NCBI RefSeq assembly: GCF_000698575.1 | Contig: NZ_JFHD01000028.1 | Span: 1 to 64,000, forward strand | Source of the DNA: Caballeronia zhejiangensis | GTDB taxonomy: Bacteria; Pseudomonadota; Gammaproteobacteria; Burkholderiales; Burkholderiaceae | Reading direction: 5' to 3' | Length of the DNA: 64,000 nucleotides | In this document: in pieces, positions 8,484 to 16,985 of the stretch | Numbering within the stretch: position 1 is the first letter of the stretch | Layout of the letters: every line of letters starts with the position of its first letter | Position numbers and translations under genes: made by a program | The notes under the pieces: generated by a model | What the model saw: the letters and a program-made list of their open reading frames with translations, nothing else | What the model was told of the DNA's origin: nothing | The model's database searches: none

Positions 8484-9749
8484 ATGGAGTTTGAAGCTTT
8501 CACCGCGCAGGAACTCGCTGCCTATCTCGGCGGCGTGCCCGACGTGCGCGCGTTGCTGGGCGAGCCCGACGATCTCGAAGTCGTCGAAGTCGGCGATGGC
8601 AATCTGAACTATGTGTACTTCGTGACCAACGCGAAGACGCCGCAGCGCAGTGTCGTCGTCAAGCAGGCGCCGCCGTTCCTGCGGCTCGTCGGCAAGACGT
8701 GGCCGCTTTCATGTCAGCGCATGGAGCATGAAGTCGCGGCGTTGCGGCGCTTCGGCGCGCTGTGTCCGCAGCATGTGCCGAAGGTTTATCACGCCGACAG
8801 CAAGCGCTTTCTGATGGTGATGCAGCATCTCGCGTCGCATCGCATTCTGCGTCAAGGTCTGATGGATGGCACGACGTATCCGCGTCTCGCGAATCATCTG
8901 TCGAGCTATCTCGCGCATACGCTGTTCTACGGCTCAGATCTCTTTCTCGCGCCCGATATCAAGAAGCAGGCCGCGAGCGCCGCGGTCAACGCGGAGCTAT
9001 GCAAGATCACCGAGGATCTCGTCTTCACGTATCCGTTCGAGGATCATCCGTCGAACATGTATAGCCCCGCCTTGCCGAAGGCCGCGATCGAAAGGTTGCG
9101 AACGCACGAGCCTTTGCGCATCGCGGCCGCCGACATGAAGTGGGCGTTCATAAATCACGCCGAGACCTTGCTGCATGGCGATCTGCATACCGGCTCGATC
9201 ATGGTCAACGAAGACGAAACCTTCGTGATCGATCCGGAGTTCGCGTTCTATGGACCGATGGGCTTCGACGTCGGCGCGCTCATCGCGAATCTGCTGCTCG
9301 CATATTTCTCGCGCGACTGGCACGGCCGCATCGACGGACGCGATCCCGTCGCGTATCAGGAATGGCTGCTCGAACAGATGACGCGCATCTGGACCGGCTT
9401 CAGCGCGCAGTTCCTCGAACTGTGGCGCGATCACGAGAGCCGCAGCAAGCGGCGCTTCATCGGCGGGCAAGCGGAAAGCCGCGCGCTCAGCGCGTATCGC
9501 GCGCATTTCATGCGGCGTTTGCTGGCGGATACGCTGGGCTTCGCGGGCTGCAAGATGATTCGCCGCATCGTCGGCATGGCGAAGGTGGCGGAGATCACGC
9601 GCATTCCGGATGTCGAGGCGCGCGCGCGTATCGAAGTGCGTTGCCTGCGTTGCGCGGAAGCGTTGCTCGTTGGACGCGCAACGTTCGGCGATATCGAACA
9701 CGTTGCGGTGCTCGCGCGCGAAATTCAGCGCGACACCGCGACGATGTGA
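8484..9749 (+). CDS. mtnK: S-methyl-5-thioribose kinase (5-deoxyribose kinase activity possible)
   Basis: The 421-residue protein has the protein-kinase-like fold of MtnK. N-terminal VVEVGDGNLNYVYFV precedes the nucleotide-binding lobe, LLHGDLHTGSIMV is the catalytic loop, and VIDPEFAFYGPMGFDVG is the metal-binding segment. MtnK phosphorylates 5-methylthioribose at C1 with ATP. Family members in DHAP-shunt operons also accept 5-deoxyribose. The ATG at 8484 follows GGAGGAG. It is the first enzyme gene of an operon with mtnA and a class II aldolase, with no mtnB/C/D genes nearby, so salvage probably ends in aldol cleavage rather than return to methionine. Confidence 0.93.
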   Translation: MEFEAFTAQELAAYLGGVPDVRALLGEPDDLEVVEVGDGNLNYVYFVTNAKTPQRSVVVKQAPPFLRLVGKTWPLSCQRMEHEVAALRRFGALCPQHVPKVYHADSKRFLMVMQHLASHRILRQGLMDGTTYPRLANHLSSYLAHTLFYGSDLFLAPDIKKQAASAAVNAELCKITEDLVFTYPFEDHPSNMYSPALPKAAIERLRTHEPLRIAAADMKWAFINHAETLLHGDLHTGSIMVNEDETFVIDPEFAFYGPMGFDVGALIANLLLAYFSRDWHGRIDGRDPVAYQEWLLEQMTRIWTGFSAQFLELWRDHESRSKRRFIGGQAESRALSAYRAHFMRRLLADTLGFAGCKMIRRIVGMAKVAEITRIPDVEARARIEVRCLRCAEALLVGRATFGDIEHVAVLAREIQRDTATM

Positions 9750-9760
9750 CAGGAGACTTC

Positions 9761-10840
9761 ATGGCTTCGCAGCCCTTGTTCAGCACGCTTCCCCCGACGA
9801 TCGAATGGCGCGACGGCGATCTGCTGCTGCTCGATCAGACGCGTCTGCCGCATGAGATCGTCGTGGAGAACATCGCCGACGTGAAAGCGGTATGGCGCGC
9901 CATCCGCGAGTTGCGCGTGCGCGGGGCGCCGGCTATCGGCGTGGCGGCGGCGTACGGGCTTTGCATCGCGATGCGTGATTCGACGACGCTTCCCGTCGCG
10001 CTGTATCGCGCGGAGCTGGAACGTCATGCGAACTGGCTCGAAGCGGCGCGGCCTACCGCGGTGAACCTGAGCTGGGGCGTGCGGCGCATGCTGCGTCACG
10101 CACGCGATATCGACGCGAAAGATAGCGCGACGCTTCACGCGGCGCTCGTCGAAGAAGCGAAGCGAATCCACGATGAAGATCGCGCGCTGTGCGAAGGCAT
10201 CGGCGAGCATGGCATGCCGTTGATACGCGAAGGCATCGGCGTGCTCACGCACTGCAATGCGGGCGCGCTCGCGACGACGGGCATCGGCACGGCCACCGCG
10301 CCGATCTATGCGGCGCGTCGCGCGGGCCTCGCGTTCAAGGTCTACGCCGATGAAACGCGTCCGCTTCTGCAAGGCGCGCGGCTTACCGCGTTCGAACTGC
10401 AGCAGGCGGGCGTCGACGTCACGCTCATCATGGATAGCGCGGCCGCATCGATCATGTCGCAAGGGCTCGTCGATCTCGTGATCGTCGGGACGGATCGCGT
10501 CGCGGCGAACGGCGATTTCGCCAACAAGATCGGCACGCTCGGACTTGCCATCGCAGCGAATCACTACGGCATTCCGTTCTATGTCGCGTGTCCTTCATCG
10601 ACGCTCGATCTGCAAACGGCAAGCGGATCGCGCATCGAAATCGAAGAGCGCGACGCCGAGGAAATCACGCATCTCGCCGGACGACGCATCGCGCCCGATG
10701 CGATGCAGGCGCGCAATCCCGCGTTCGACGTGACGCCGCATGCGCTCGTCAGCGGCTTCATCACGGAACGCGGCATCGTGCGCGCGCCGTTCGAGCGCTC
10801 GTTGCGCACGCTGTTCGACGCAGAGGGGACCGCCGCATGA
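9761..10840 (+). CDS. mtnA: S-methyl-5-thioribose-1-phosphate isomerase
   Basis: The 359-residue protein begins MASQPLFSTLPPTIEWRDGD after AGGAGACTTC. It shows the eIF2B-alpha/MtnA landmarks: VRGAPAIGVAAAYGL, the active-site Cys in LTHCNAGALATTGIGT, and the catalytic Asp in GTDRVAANGDFANKIGT. It converts the aldose 1-phosphate made by MtnK to the ketose 1-phosphate. The stop codon overlaps the ATG of the aldolase gene (ATGA), so isomerase and aldolase are coupled. The start is 11 bases after mtnK. Confidence 0.95.
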   Translation: MASQPLFSTLPPTIEWRDGDLLLLDQTRLPHEIVVENIADVKAVWRAIRELRVRGAPAIGVAAAYGLCIAMRDSTTLPVALYRAELERHANWLEAARPTAVNLSWGVRRMLRHARDIDAKDSATLHAALVEEAKRIHDEDRALCEGIGEHGMPLIREGIGVLTHCNAGALATTGIGTATAPIYAARRAGLAFKVYADETRPLLQGARLTAFELQQAGVDVTLIMDSAAASIMSQGLVDLVIVGTDRVAANGDFANKIGTLGLAIAANHYGIPFYVACPSSTLDLQTASGSRIEIEERDAEEITHLAGRRIAPDAMQARNPAFDVTPHALVSGFITERGIVRAPFERSLRTLFDAEGTAA

Positions 10841-11508
10841 TCGCGGCCGATGAAAGCGCGTTGCGCCGCGCGATCGTCGATACGTCGCTCGAAATGGAGC
10901 GGCTCGGCATCAATCAGGGCACCTCGGGCAATGTGAGCGCGCGGTATCGCGATGGCTTTCTTGTCACGCCGAGCGGCGTGTCGGCGCGCGAGCTCGACGA
11001 GCAACAGATCGTGTGGCTGCCGCTCGACGTTACCGACGATGCCGACATTCTTCGTATCGCACGGCCGTCGTCGGAATGGCGCATTCATCGCGACATCCTG
11101 CGCGCGCGTGACGATATTCATGCGGTCGTGCATACGCATTCGATCGCCGCGACCGCGCTCGCCATTCATGGCCGCGACATTCCCGCGCTGCATTACATGG
11201 TCGCGGCGGCGGGCGGCAAGTCGATACGTTGCGCGCCTTATGCGATCTTCGGCAGCCAGGCATTGTCGGATCACGCGCTTGCCGCGCTGGACGAGCGTCG
11301 CGCATGTCTGCTCGCGCATCATGGCGTGATCGCGCTCGGCACCGATCTCTCGCGCGCCGTGTGGCTCGCGCATGAAGTGGAAGTGCTCGCGAAGCAATAT
11401 CTGCTGGCGTTGCAGATCGGCGCACCGCCTTTGCTTTCCGATCAACAGATGGAAGAAGTGCTGGAGAAGTTCAAGACATACGGCAAGCGCAATACGGAGG
11501 ATCGCTGA
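10837..11508 (+). CDS. Class II aldolase/adducin family protein, probable 5-deoxyribulose/5-methylthioribulose 1-phosphate aldolase
   Basis: The 223-residue protein has the full zinc aldolase pattern: GINQGTSGNVSAR and LVTPSGV for phosphate binding, SSEWRIH with likely catalytic Glu80, and VVHTHS (His99, His101) with AHHG (about His161) as zinc ligands. Fuculose-phosphate aldolase relatives cleave ketose 1-phosphates to DHAP and an aldehyde. After MtnK and MtnA the expected products are DHAP plus acetaldehyde (from 5-deoxyribose) or methylthioacetaldehyde (from methylthioribose). It could instead be an MtnB-type dehydratase, which shares the fold, but no MtnC or MtnD partner is present. The start overlaps the mtnA stop. 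Confidence 0.82.
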   Translation: MIAADESALRRAIVDTSLEMERLGINQGTSGNVSARYRDGFLVTPSGVSARELDEQQIVWLPLDVTDDADILRIARPSSEWRIHRDILRARDDIHAVVHTHSIAATALAIHGRDIPALHYMVAAAGGKSIRCAPYAIFGSQALSDHALAALDERRACLLAHHGVIALGTDLSRAVWLAHEVEVLAKQYLLALQIGAPPLLSDQQMEEVLEKFKTYGKRNTEDR

Positions 11509-11582
11509 TACGCGCGTGACGGGAAGCGATGCCTCATCGCAAGAACAAATCGCATTGAACAACTCGTACAACGGAGACAGTC

Positions 11583-12698
11583 ATGGCCTGGAGCTCGGCA
11601 AGATTCGACAGTTGGGGAACGTTCGGCAAATCCACGGGCGCGGCGTTGCTCTGCGCGGCGGCCGCGTTGAGCGGATGCTCGAAGAGCGACAACTCGTCGT
11701 CGACAAGCAGCACCAACGCGGCATCGGGCGCGAACGCGGCGGCTAGCGCGCCGGCGAGTGCGCCGGCCGCAACCTCGGCGGGCGGCAAGACGAAGATCGG
11801 CTTTTCGATCGCGACTTTGAACAACGCGTTTTTCGTCGGATTGAAGGCGGGCGTGGAGCGCGGCGCGAAGGATCAGGGCTTCGAGCTCGTGCAGACCAAC
11901 GCGAACGGCGACGCGCAGCAGCAGGTCAACGATGCGATCAATCTGCTGAGTCAGGGCGTGACGGCGCTCGTGCTGAATCCGATCGATTCGAAGGCGATCA
12001 TTCCCGCTGTCGAGAAAGCCAACTCGATGAACATACCCGTCTTCACGCTCGATCGCGGCTCGGACGGCGGCAAGGTCACGTCCTTCGTTGCATCGGATAA
12101 CGTCGCGCTCGGGCAGACGGGAGCGAAGTGGATCGCCGAGCAACTGAAGAAGCGCTATGGCGAAGAGAAGGGCAACGTGGTCGACCTGATCGGTCTTGTC
12201 GGCACGACCGCCGCGACGGATCGCGAAAAGGGCTTCAGCGAAGAGATCGCGAAGTATCCGAACATCAAGGTCGTCGCGCGTCAGGAAGGCGCGTTCGACC
12301 AGGAGAAGTCGCTCAACGCGATGACGAGCATCCTGCAGAAATTCCCGCAGATCGATGCGGTGTTCGGCGCCAACGATGACAACACGGTGGGCGCGGAAAA
12401 GGCCATCGACAATGCGGGCCGCTACAAGCCGCTGGGCGACAAGGAGCACATTCTCGTGATCGGCGCGGACGGCACCGCGCAGGCGCTGTCCGCGATTCGC
12501 GCGGGCAAGCAGGATGCGACGATCTCGCAGAACCCGATCCAGATGGCGGCGAAGTCGCTGCAGTTCATCGCGGATTACAACGCGAAGAAGGACGTGCCCG
12601 CGAACTATGCGTGGCCGACGATGCTCATCGACAAGTCGAACATCGATTCGGACGAAGTGAAGAAGTACGGCCTGTGGTCCGAGGAAGTGAAGCAGTAA
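11583..12698 (+). CDS. Sugar ABC transporter substrate-binding lipoprotein (RbsB-like)
   Basis: The 371-residue protein has a lipoprotein signal ending in AAALSGC (Cys32). A Ser/Ala-rich linker (about 33-70) precedes a type I periplasmic binding fold of the ribose/xylose class starting at KTKIGFSIATLNNAFFVGLK. LNPIDSKAI and an SDNVALGQ motif match RbsB proteins. GGAGACAG precedes the ATG. It follows the aldolase gene by 74 bases and is succeeded by ATPase and permease genes, forming a complete CUT2-type importer. Its position in this operon points to a pentose such as 5-deoxyribose or methylthioribose. Confidence 0.92.
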   Translation: MAWSSARFDSWGTFGKSTGAALLCAAAALSGCSKSDNSSSTSSTNAASGANAAASAPASAPAATSAGGKTKIGFSIATLNNAFFVGLKAGVERGAKDQGFELVQTNANGDAQQQVNDAINLLSQGVTALVLNPIDSKAIIPAVEKANSMNIPVFTLDRGSDGGKVTSFVASDNVALGQTGAKWIAEQLKKRYGEEKGNVVDLIGLVGTTAATDREKGFSEEIAKYPNIKVVARQEGAFDQEKSLNAMTSILQKFPQIDAVFGANDDNTVGAEKAIDNAGRYKPLGDKEHILVIGADGTAQALSAIRAGKQDATISQNPIQMAAKSLQFIADYNAKKDVPANYAWPTMLIDKSNIDSDEVKKYGLWSEEVKQ

Positions 12699-12718
12699 GG
12701 CCAACCGGAACGCGCGAC

Positions 12719-14254
12719 ATGACAGTCGAAACGGCAGCACTCGCGCACACGGCTTCGCACGCGGCGAAGCCGTTGTTGCGCATGCAGGGCATCGTCAAGA
12801 GCTTCCCCGGCGTGAAGGCGCTGCGTGGCGTAAGCCTGGAGTTGCAGGCGGGTCACGTGATGGCGATCGTCGGCGAGAACGGGGCGGGCAAGTCGTCGCT
12901 CGTGAAGGTGTTGTCGGGCGCATATGAACCCGACGAAGGCACGATCGAGATCGACGGCATGCCGCTCGCGCGTGGCACGAATGCGGCAATCGATGCGGGC
13001 GTGGCCGTCATTTATCAGGAGCTTTCGCTCATCAACGACATGACGGTCGCGGAAAATCTGTTCCTCGGCCGCATGCCTTCGCGCAACGGCTTCGTGATGA
13101 TGCGCGAGGCGAACACGATGGCGCGCGAAGCGCTCGCGCGCGTCGGCCTCGACAACGTGCCGCCCTGGATGCGGCTCGGCGATCTGCCGTTGAACAAGCG
13201 GCAACTCGTCGAAGTGGCGAAGGCGATTGCACGCGATGCGCGCATCCTCGTGATGGACGAACCGACTGCCGCGCTGCAAAGCCACGACATCGAGAATCTG
13301 TATGCGGTCGTGCGCCGCTTGCGCGCGGAAGGCATGGGCATCATCTTCATCTCGCATCATCTGGAGGAGGTGTTCGAGCTTGCGGATTCCGCTGTCGTGA
13401 TGCGCGATGGCGCGACCGTCGGCGCGCGCCCGATGTCCGCATGGACCGAAGCCGATCTCGTGCAGGCGATGGTCGCGCGCAATCTCGAATCGTTCTATCC
13501 GTGGGAGCCGCGCGAGTATGGTCCGGTCGTGCTCGAAGTGCGCAATCTCGCGAGCGCGCCGCTTCTGCGCAATGCGAGCTTCACGGTGCGCGCGGGCGAG
13601 ATCGTCGGCATTGCGGGCATCGCGGGTGCGGGGCGCACCGAGCTGCTGAAGACGATCATCGGCGCGTTGCCGGTGACGAGCGGCGAGATCCTCGTCAAGG
13701 GGAAGAAGGTCAGCAATCATTCGCCGACGCAAGGCGTGCGTCATGGGCTTGTCTATACGTCGGAGGATCGCAAGCTCGAAGGGCTGGTGCTGGAGGCGAA
13801 TATCGAAGAGAACGTCGCGTTGTCGAGCCTCAAGGCGCTGGCGAGCGGCGGCTTCGTGAGCCGCGCGAAGAAGCGCAGGCTCGCGCAGGAAGCGAGTGCG
13901 CGCTTCGGCGTGCGTGCGTCTTCGGTGTTGCAGATCACGGGAACGCTTTCGGGCGGCAATCAGCAGAAGGTGATTCTCGGCCGCGCGACGGCGACGAGTC
14001 CGGTCGTCATCATGCTCGATGAACCGACGCGCGGCATCGACGTGGGCGCGAAGTCGGAGATCTACGCGCACATGGTGACGATGGCGCGCGCGGGCGCGGC
14101 GGTCGTCATGGTGAGTTCGGAGCTGCCGGAGTTGCTGGGCATGTCGGATCGCGTGCTGGTGATGTATCGCGGCAGCATCGTGACCGAGATCGCGCGCGAC
14201 AAGGCGGATTCGGAAACGGTCATTCAGTGGGCAACGACAGGAGCAGGCGCATGA
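12719..14254 (+). CDS. Sugar ABC transporter ATP-binding protein (RbsA-like, two NBDs)
   Basis: The 511-residue protein carries two ABC domains. The first has Walker A GENGAGKSSLVK, a degenerate signature region and Walker B ILVMDEPTAAL. The second has a diverged Walker A region (GIAGAGRTELLK), an LSGGNQQKVILGR signature and VIMLDEPTRGID. This tandem arrangement, with an imperfect second P loop, is normal in RbsA/MglA/XylG of CUT2 importers. The ATG at 12719 is chosen because upstream in-frame sequence overlaps the binding-protein gene and lacks similarity. The stop overlaps the permease ATG (ATGA). Confidence 0.93.
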   Translation: MTVETAALAHTASHAAKPLLRMQGIVKSFPGVKALRGVSLELQAGHVMAIVGENGAGKSSLVKVLSGAYEPDEGTIEIDGMPLARGTNAAIDAGVAVIYQELSLINDMTVAENLFLGRMPSRNGFVMMREANTMAREALARVGLDNVPPWMRLGDLPLNKRQLVEVAKAIARDARILVMDEPTAALQSHDIENLYAVVRRLRAEGMGIIFISHHLEEVFELADSAVVMRDGATVGARPMSAWTEADLVQAMVARNLESFYPWEPREYGPVVLEVRNLASAPLLRNASFTVRAGEIVGIAGIAGAGRTELLKTIIGALPVTSGEILVKGKKVSNHSPTQGVRHGLVYTSEDRKLEGLVLEANIEENVALSSLKALASGGFVSRAKKRRLAQEASARFGVRASSVLQITGTLSGGNQQKVILGRATATSPVVIMLDEPTRGIDVGAKSEIYAHMVTMARAGAAVVMVSSELPELLGMSDRVLVMYRGSIVTEIARDKADSETVIQWATTGAGA

Positions 14255-15252
14255 CCTCCACGGCAGCCGATCGTTCGGATACGGAGGCGCTGTCGCGCCG
14301 TGTGATCCGTCAGTTGAGGAGCGGCATCGGACCTTTGTTCGCGGCGCTCGTCATCATCTGTATTGCGTTGTCGATTGCATCGCCCGAGTTTCTTACGACG
14401 AGCACGCTGACCAACATCATGGTGCAGGTGTCTGTGGTCGGCATCGCGGCGGTGGGCGGGACGTTCGTCATCATCACGTCCGGCATCGATCTTTCTGTCG
14501 GATCGCTCGTTGCGTTGAGCGGGATGGTCGCGGCGACCGTCATGGCGGGGTCGAGTCCGGGCGCGGTCGGATTGGGCGTTGCGGGGTTGTGCGTGGCGCT
14601 CGCGGTGGGCGCGTTCGCGGGCGCGCTGAATGGGCTCGTGATTTCGTGGCTGAGGCTCGTGCCGTTCATCGTCACCCTTGCCGCGATGGCCATGGCGCGT
14701 GGCCTGACGCTCGCCATTTCCGATGGCCGCACCAAGTTCGATTTTCCTGACGCGTTCACGATGTTCGGTGCGCAGACCGTTGCTGGCTTGCCTATGCCGA
14801 TGGTCGTGATGCTCGTCGTGTTCGTCGTCGGACATGTGTTGCTGCGCAAGACGACGTTCGGGCATCAGGTGTTCGCCGTCGGCGGGAATCAGGAAGCGGC
14901 GCGGCTTGCCGGGATTCCGGTTCGACGTGTGGTGTTCTTCACTTACATGCTTGCCGGTGCGACGGCGGCGATTGCAGGCATCGTGCTCGCCGGGCGGTTG
15001 AATTCCGCTTTGCCTTCGGCGGCTAATGGGCTGGAGTTGCAGGTTATCGCGGCTATTGTGATTGGGGGGACTTCGCTGGCGGGCGGGCGTGGGTCCATCG
15101 TCGGGACTTTTATCGGTGTCGTGCTGATTGGGGTCATCAATGTTGGGCTCTCTCTTCTTGGGGTGAATCCGTTCTGGACGCAGTTCATTCAAGGTGGTGT
15201 CATCTTTGCTGCGGTCTTGCTCGATGCGCTTAGTCAGCGGAGGAAGGTTTGA
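14251..15252 (+). CDS. Sugar ABC transporter permease (RbsC-like)
   Basis: The 333-residue hydrophobic protein has about eight to ten membrane segments. It shows the BPD_transp_2 features FVIITSGIDLSVGSLVALSG, GALNGLVI and the C-terminal VIGGTSLAGGRGSIVGTFIG. It would form the homodimeric channel of the importer with the RbsB-like and RbsA-like proteins. It is the last gene of the operon begun by the GntR regulator. Codon choice in the last 300 bases is slightly less GC-biased than upstream. The large inverted-repeat element starts 33 bases after the stop. Confidence 0.93.
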   Translation: MTSTAADRSDTEALSRRVIRQLRSGIGPLFAALVIICIALSIASPEFLTTSTLTNIMVQVSVVGIAAVGGTFVIITSGIDLSVGSLVALSGMVAATVMAGSSPGAVGLGVAGLCVALAVGAFAGALNGLVISWLRLVPFIVTLAAMAMARGLTLAISDGRTKFDFPDAFTMFGAQTVAGLPMPMVVMLVVFVVGHVLLRKTTFGHQVFAVGGNQEAARLAGIPVRRVVFFTYMLAGATAAIAGIVLAGRLNSALPSAANGLELQVIAAIVIGGTSLAGGRGSIVGTFIGVVLIGVINVGLSLLGVNPFWTQFIQGGVIFAAVLLDALSQRRKV

Positions 15253-15284
15253 TGGTTTCTGCTTTTTATCGCCGGATCCCGCTG

Positions 15285-15889
15285 TCGTGTCGGTCTATTA
15301 GCGTTGCCCCTGTGCGGGGCGGCAGTCACTTTCTTTGCTGCTGCAAAGAAAGTAACCAAAGAAAGCAGCTCGTCACCGCCCGCGGTCACACGCAATTTGG
15401 GTAGTTCTCTCGTCCACGGCGGCACTCGCCTAAAGAGTGCCCTCATAAGCCCCATCCGGCTTGGCTCGCGCACGGTCCGCCGCCCAATAACTTCGAGCGC
15501 GCCGGTTCAGCACGAAACAGCTCCGGCACAGCGCTACGCGCTGCCGCCGGGTATGCAAGGGAAACCAAAGGGCGGCGATTGCAGTGAGATGGAGACGTTA
15601 GCAGAGAAGCACATGCACTCCCGATTGACCCATCGGCCGCGAAGCGGGCCGGAGCTATTTGGTGCTGAACCCGTTTGGCGTGTGGTGCGATGAGACGGAC
15701 CGTGCGCGAGCCAAGTCCGATGGGGCCTATGAGGGCACTCGTTAGGCAGCCCACGAAGGACGAGAGGACTACCCAAATTGCGTGTGACCGCGGGCGTATC
15801 GGAAGCTGCTTTCTTTGCTTACTTTCTTTGCAGCAGCAAAGAAAGTGAGTGCCGCCCCGCACAGGGGCAGTGCTAATAGACCGACACGA
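15285..15889. repeat. Large inverted-repeat element, about 195-bp arms
   Basis: The left arm (15285-15479) is nearly identical to the reverse complement of the right arm (15696-15889). Identical blocks include TCGTGTCGGTCTATTAGC, the segment around 15396-15425 and CTTGGCTCGCGCACGGTCCG. Each arm contains two smaller hairpins: CCCCTGTGCGGGG, and ACTTTCTTTGC paired with GCAAAGAAAGT. The 216-base centre holds a second imperfect inverted pair (15504-15526 with 15649-15671). No credible protein is encoded. It lies between the ABC permease gene and dhaK. It looks like a non-coding, probably multi-copy intergenic element; the arms may also stop transcription from both sides. Confidence 0.85.
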
Positions 15890-15915
15890 AATCAGGCTTC
15901 CACACAAACGCAAGC

Positions 15916-15945
15916 GAACAGAACAGAACCGAACCGAACCGAAAC
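15916..15945 (+). repeat. Pentanucleotide repeat (GAACA/GAACC)x6 next to the dhaK ribosome binding site
   Basis: Six imperfect pentamers (GAACA, GAACA, three GAACC, GAAAC) run directly into AAGGAG, the probable ribosome binding site region of dhaK. Such short tandem repeats can gain or lose units and so change promoter or leader spacing. No phase variation is shown by the sequence itself. Confidence 0.6.
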
Positions 15946-15962
15946 AAGGAGCAAACAAAGAG

Positions 15963-16973
15963 ATGAAGAAGATCATCAACAACCCTGAAGCCTTCGTCGA
16001 TGAAATCATCGAATCCCTGCTGATAGCGCATCCAAAATGGATCAAACCCGCGACAGAAGACAAACGCGCACTCGTCCGCGCTGACGCCCCGACGCAAGGC
16101 CGCGTAGGCATCGTCACCGGCGGTGGCTCGGGCCACATGCCCGGCTTCCTCGGCTACGTAGGCGAGGGCCTATGCGCCGGCGTGGCAGTCGGTAACGTCT
16201 TCTCATCGCCATCATCGGAACAGATATTCGAAGCGACGAAAGCAGTCAACGGCGATGCAGGCGTGCTCTACGTCTACGGCAACTACGGCGGCGACGTGCT
16301 CAACTTCGATCTCGCCGCGGACCTCGCGGAAGCCGAAGGCATCGACATCAAAACGGTCGTGCTGACCGACGATGTCGCCTCCGCACCGAAAGACCGCGCC
16401 GCCGACCGACGCGGCGTCGCCGGCATGGTCTTCGCATTCAAATGCGCTGGCGCCGCAGCAGAACGCGGCGATTCGCTCGACGACGTCGCGCGCATCTGCG
16501 CCAAGGCCAACGCGAATTGCCGCACGATGGGCGTCGGCCTCTCGCCGACCATCCTGCCCGCCGCAGGCAAACCGACGTTCACGCTGCCCGAAGGCGAGAT
16601 GGAAATCGGCATCGGCATACACGGCGAACCCGGCACGCATCGCGGCAAGCTCGAATCCGCCGATGCCATCGCCGAGCGCATCACGAAGCAGATCGTCGGC
16701 GATCTCGCCGCGCCGAAAGGCTCGCGCGTCGCGTTGCTCGTCAACGGCCTCGGCGCGACGCCGCTCGAAGAGCTCTATCTGCTGTACCGGCATTCGGCGA
16801 AACTCATCGCCGATGAAGGGCTGAAAATCGCGCGCTCGTATGTCGGCGAATACGTGACGAGTCTCGAGATGGCGGGCGCATCGATCACGATCATGCTGCT
16901 CGACGACGAACTCGAGGCGCTGCTCGAAGCGCCCGCGCGTTCGCCGTTCTTCCGCGACGGCACCGAATCCTGA
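15963..16973 (+). CDS. dhaK: Dihydroxyacetone kinase subunit DhaK
   Basis: The 336-residue protein starts MKKIINNPEAFVDEIIESLL. It has the DhaK N-terminal signature GGGSGHMPGFLGYVGEGLC and the substrate-binding motif MEIGIGIHGEPG, whose His220 corresponds to the residue that holds dihydroxyacetone as a hemiaminal. It forms the kinase with DhaL, encoded 12 bases downstream. No DhaM phosphotransfer gene is present, so the enzyme is probably ATP-dependent. Relatives act on erythrulose as well as dihydroxyacetone. The ATG at 15963 matches the conserved N-terminus. Confidence 0.93.
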   Translation: MKKIINNPEAFVDEIIESLLIAHPKWIKPATEDKRALVRADAPTQGRVGIVTGGGSGHMPGFLGYVGEGLCAGVAVGNVFSSPSSEQIFEATKAVNGDAGVLYVYGNYGGDVLNFDLAADLAEAEGIDIKTVVLTDDVASAPKDRAADRRGVAGMVFAFKCAGAAAERGDSLDDVARICAKANANCRTMGVGLSPTILPAAGKPTFTLPEGEMEIGIGIHGEPGTHRGKLESADAIAERITKQIVGDLAAPKGSRVALLVNGLGATPLEELYLLYRHSAKLIADEGLKIARSYVGEYVTSLEMAGASITIMLLDDELEALLEAPARSPFFRDGTES

Positions 16974-16985
16974 AAGGAGCGTGCA

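Noticed and set aside
15304..15693. Short open frames inside the inverted-repeat element
   Set aside because: Each is read through a palindromic arm, has no ribosome binding site and shows no protein-like composition.
15285..15889. CRISPR array or insertion sequence
   Set aside because: There are two long inverted arms, not short direct repeats with spacers, and no transposase is encoded.
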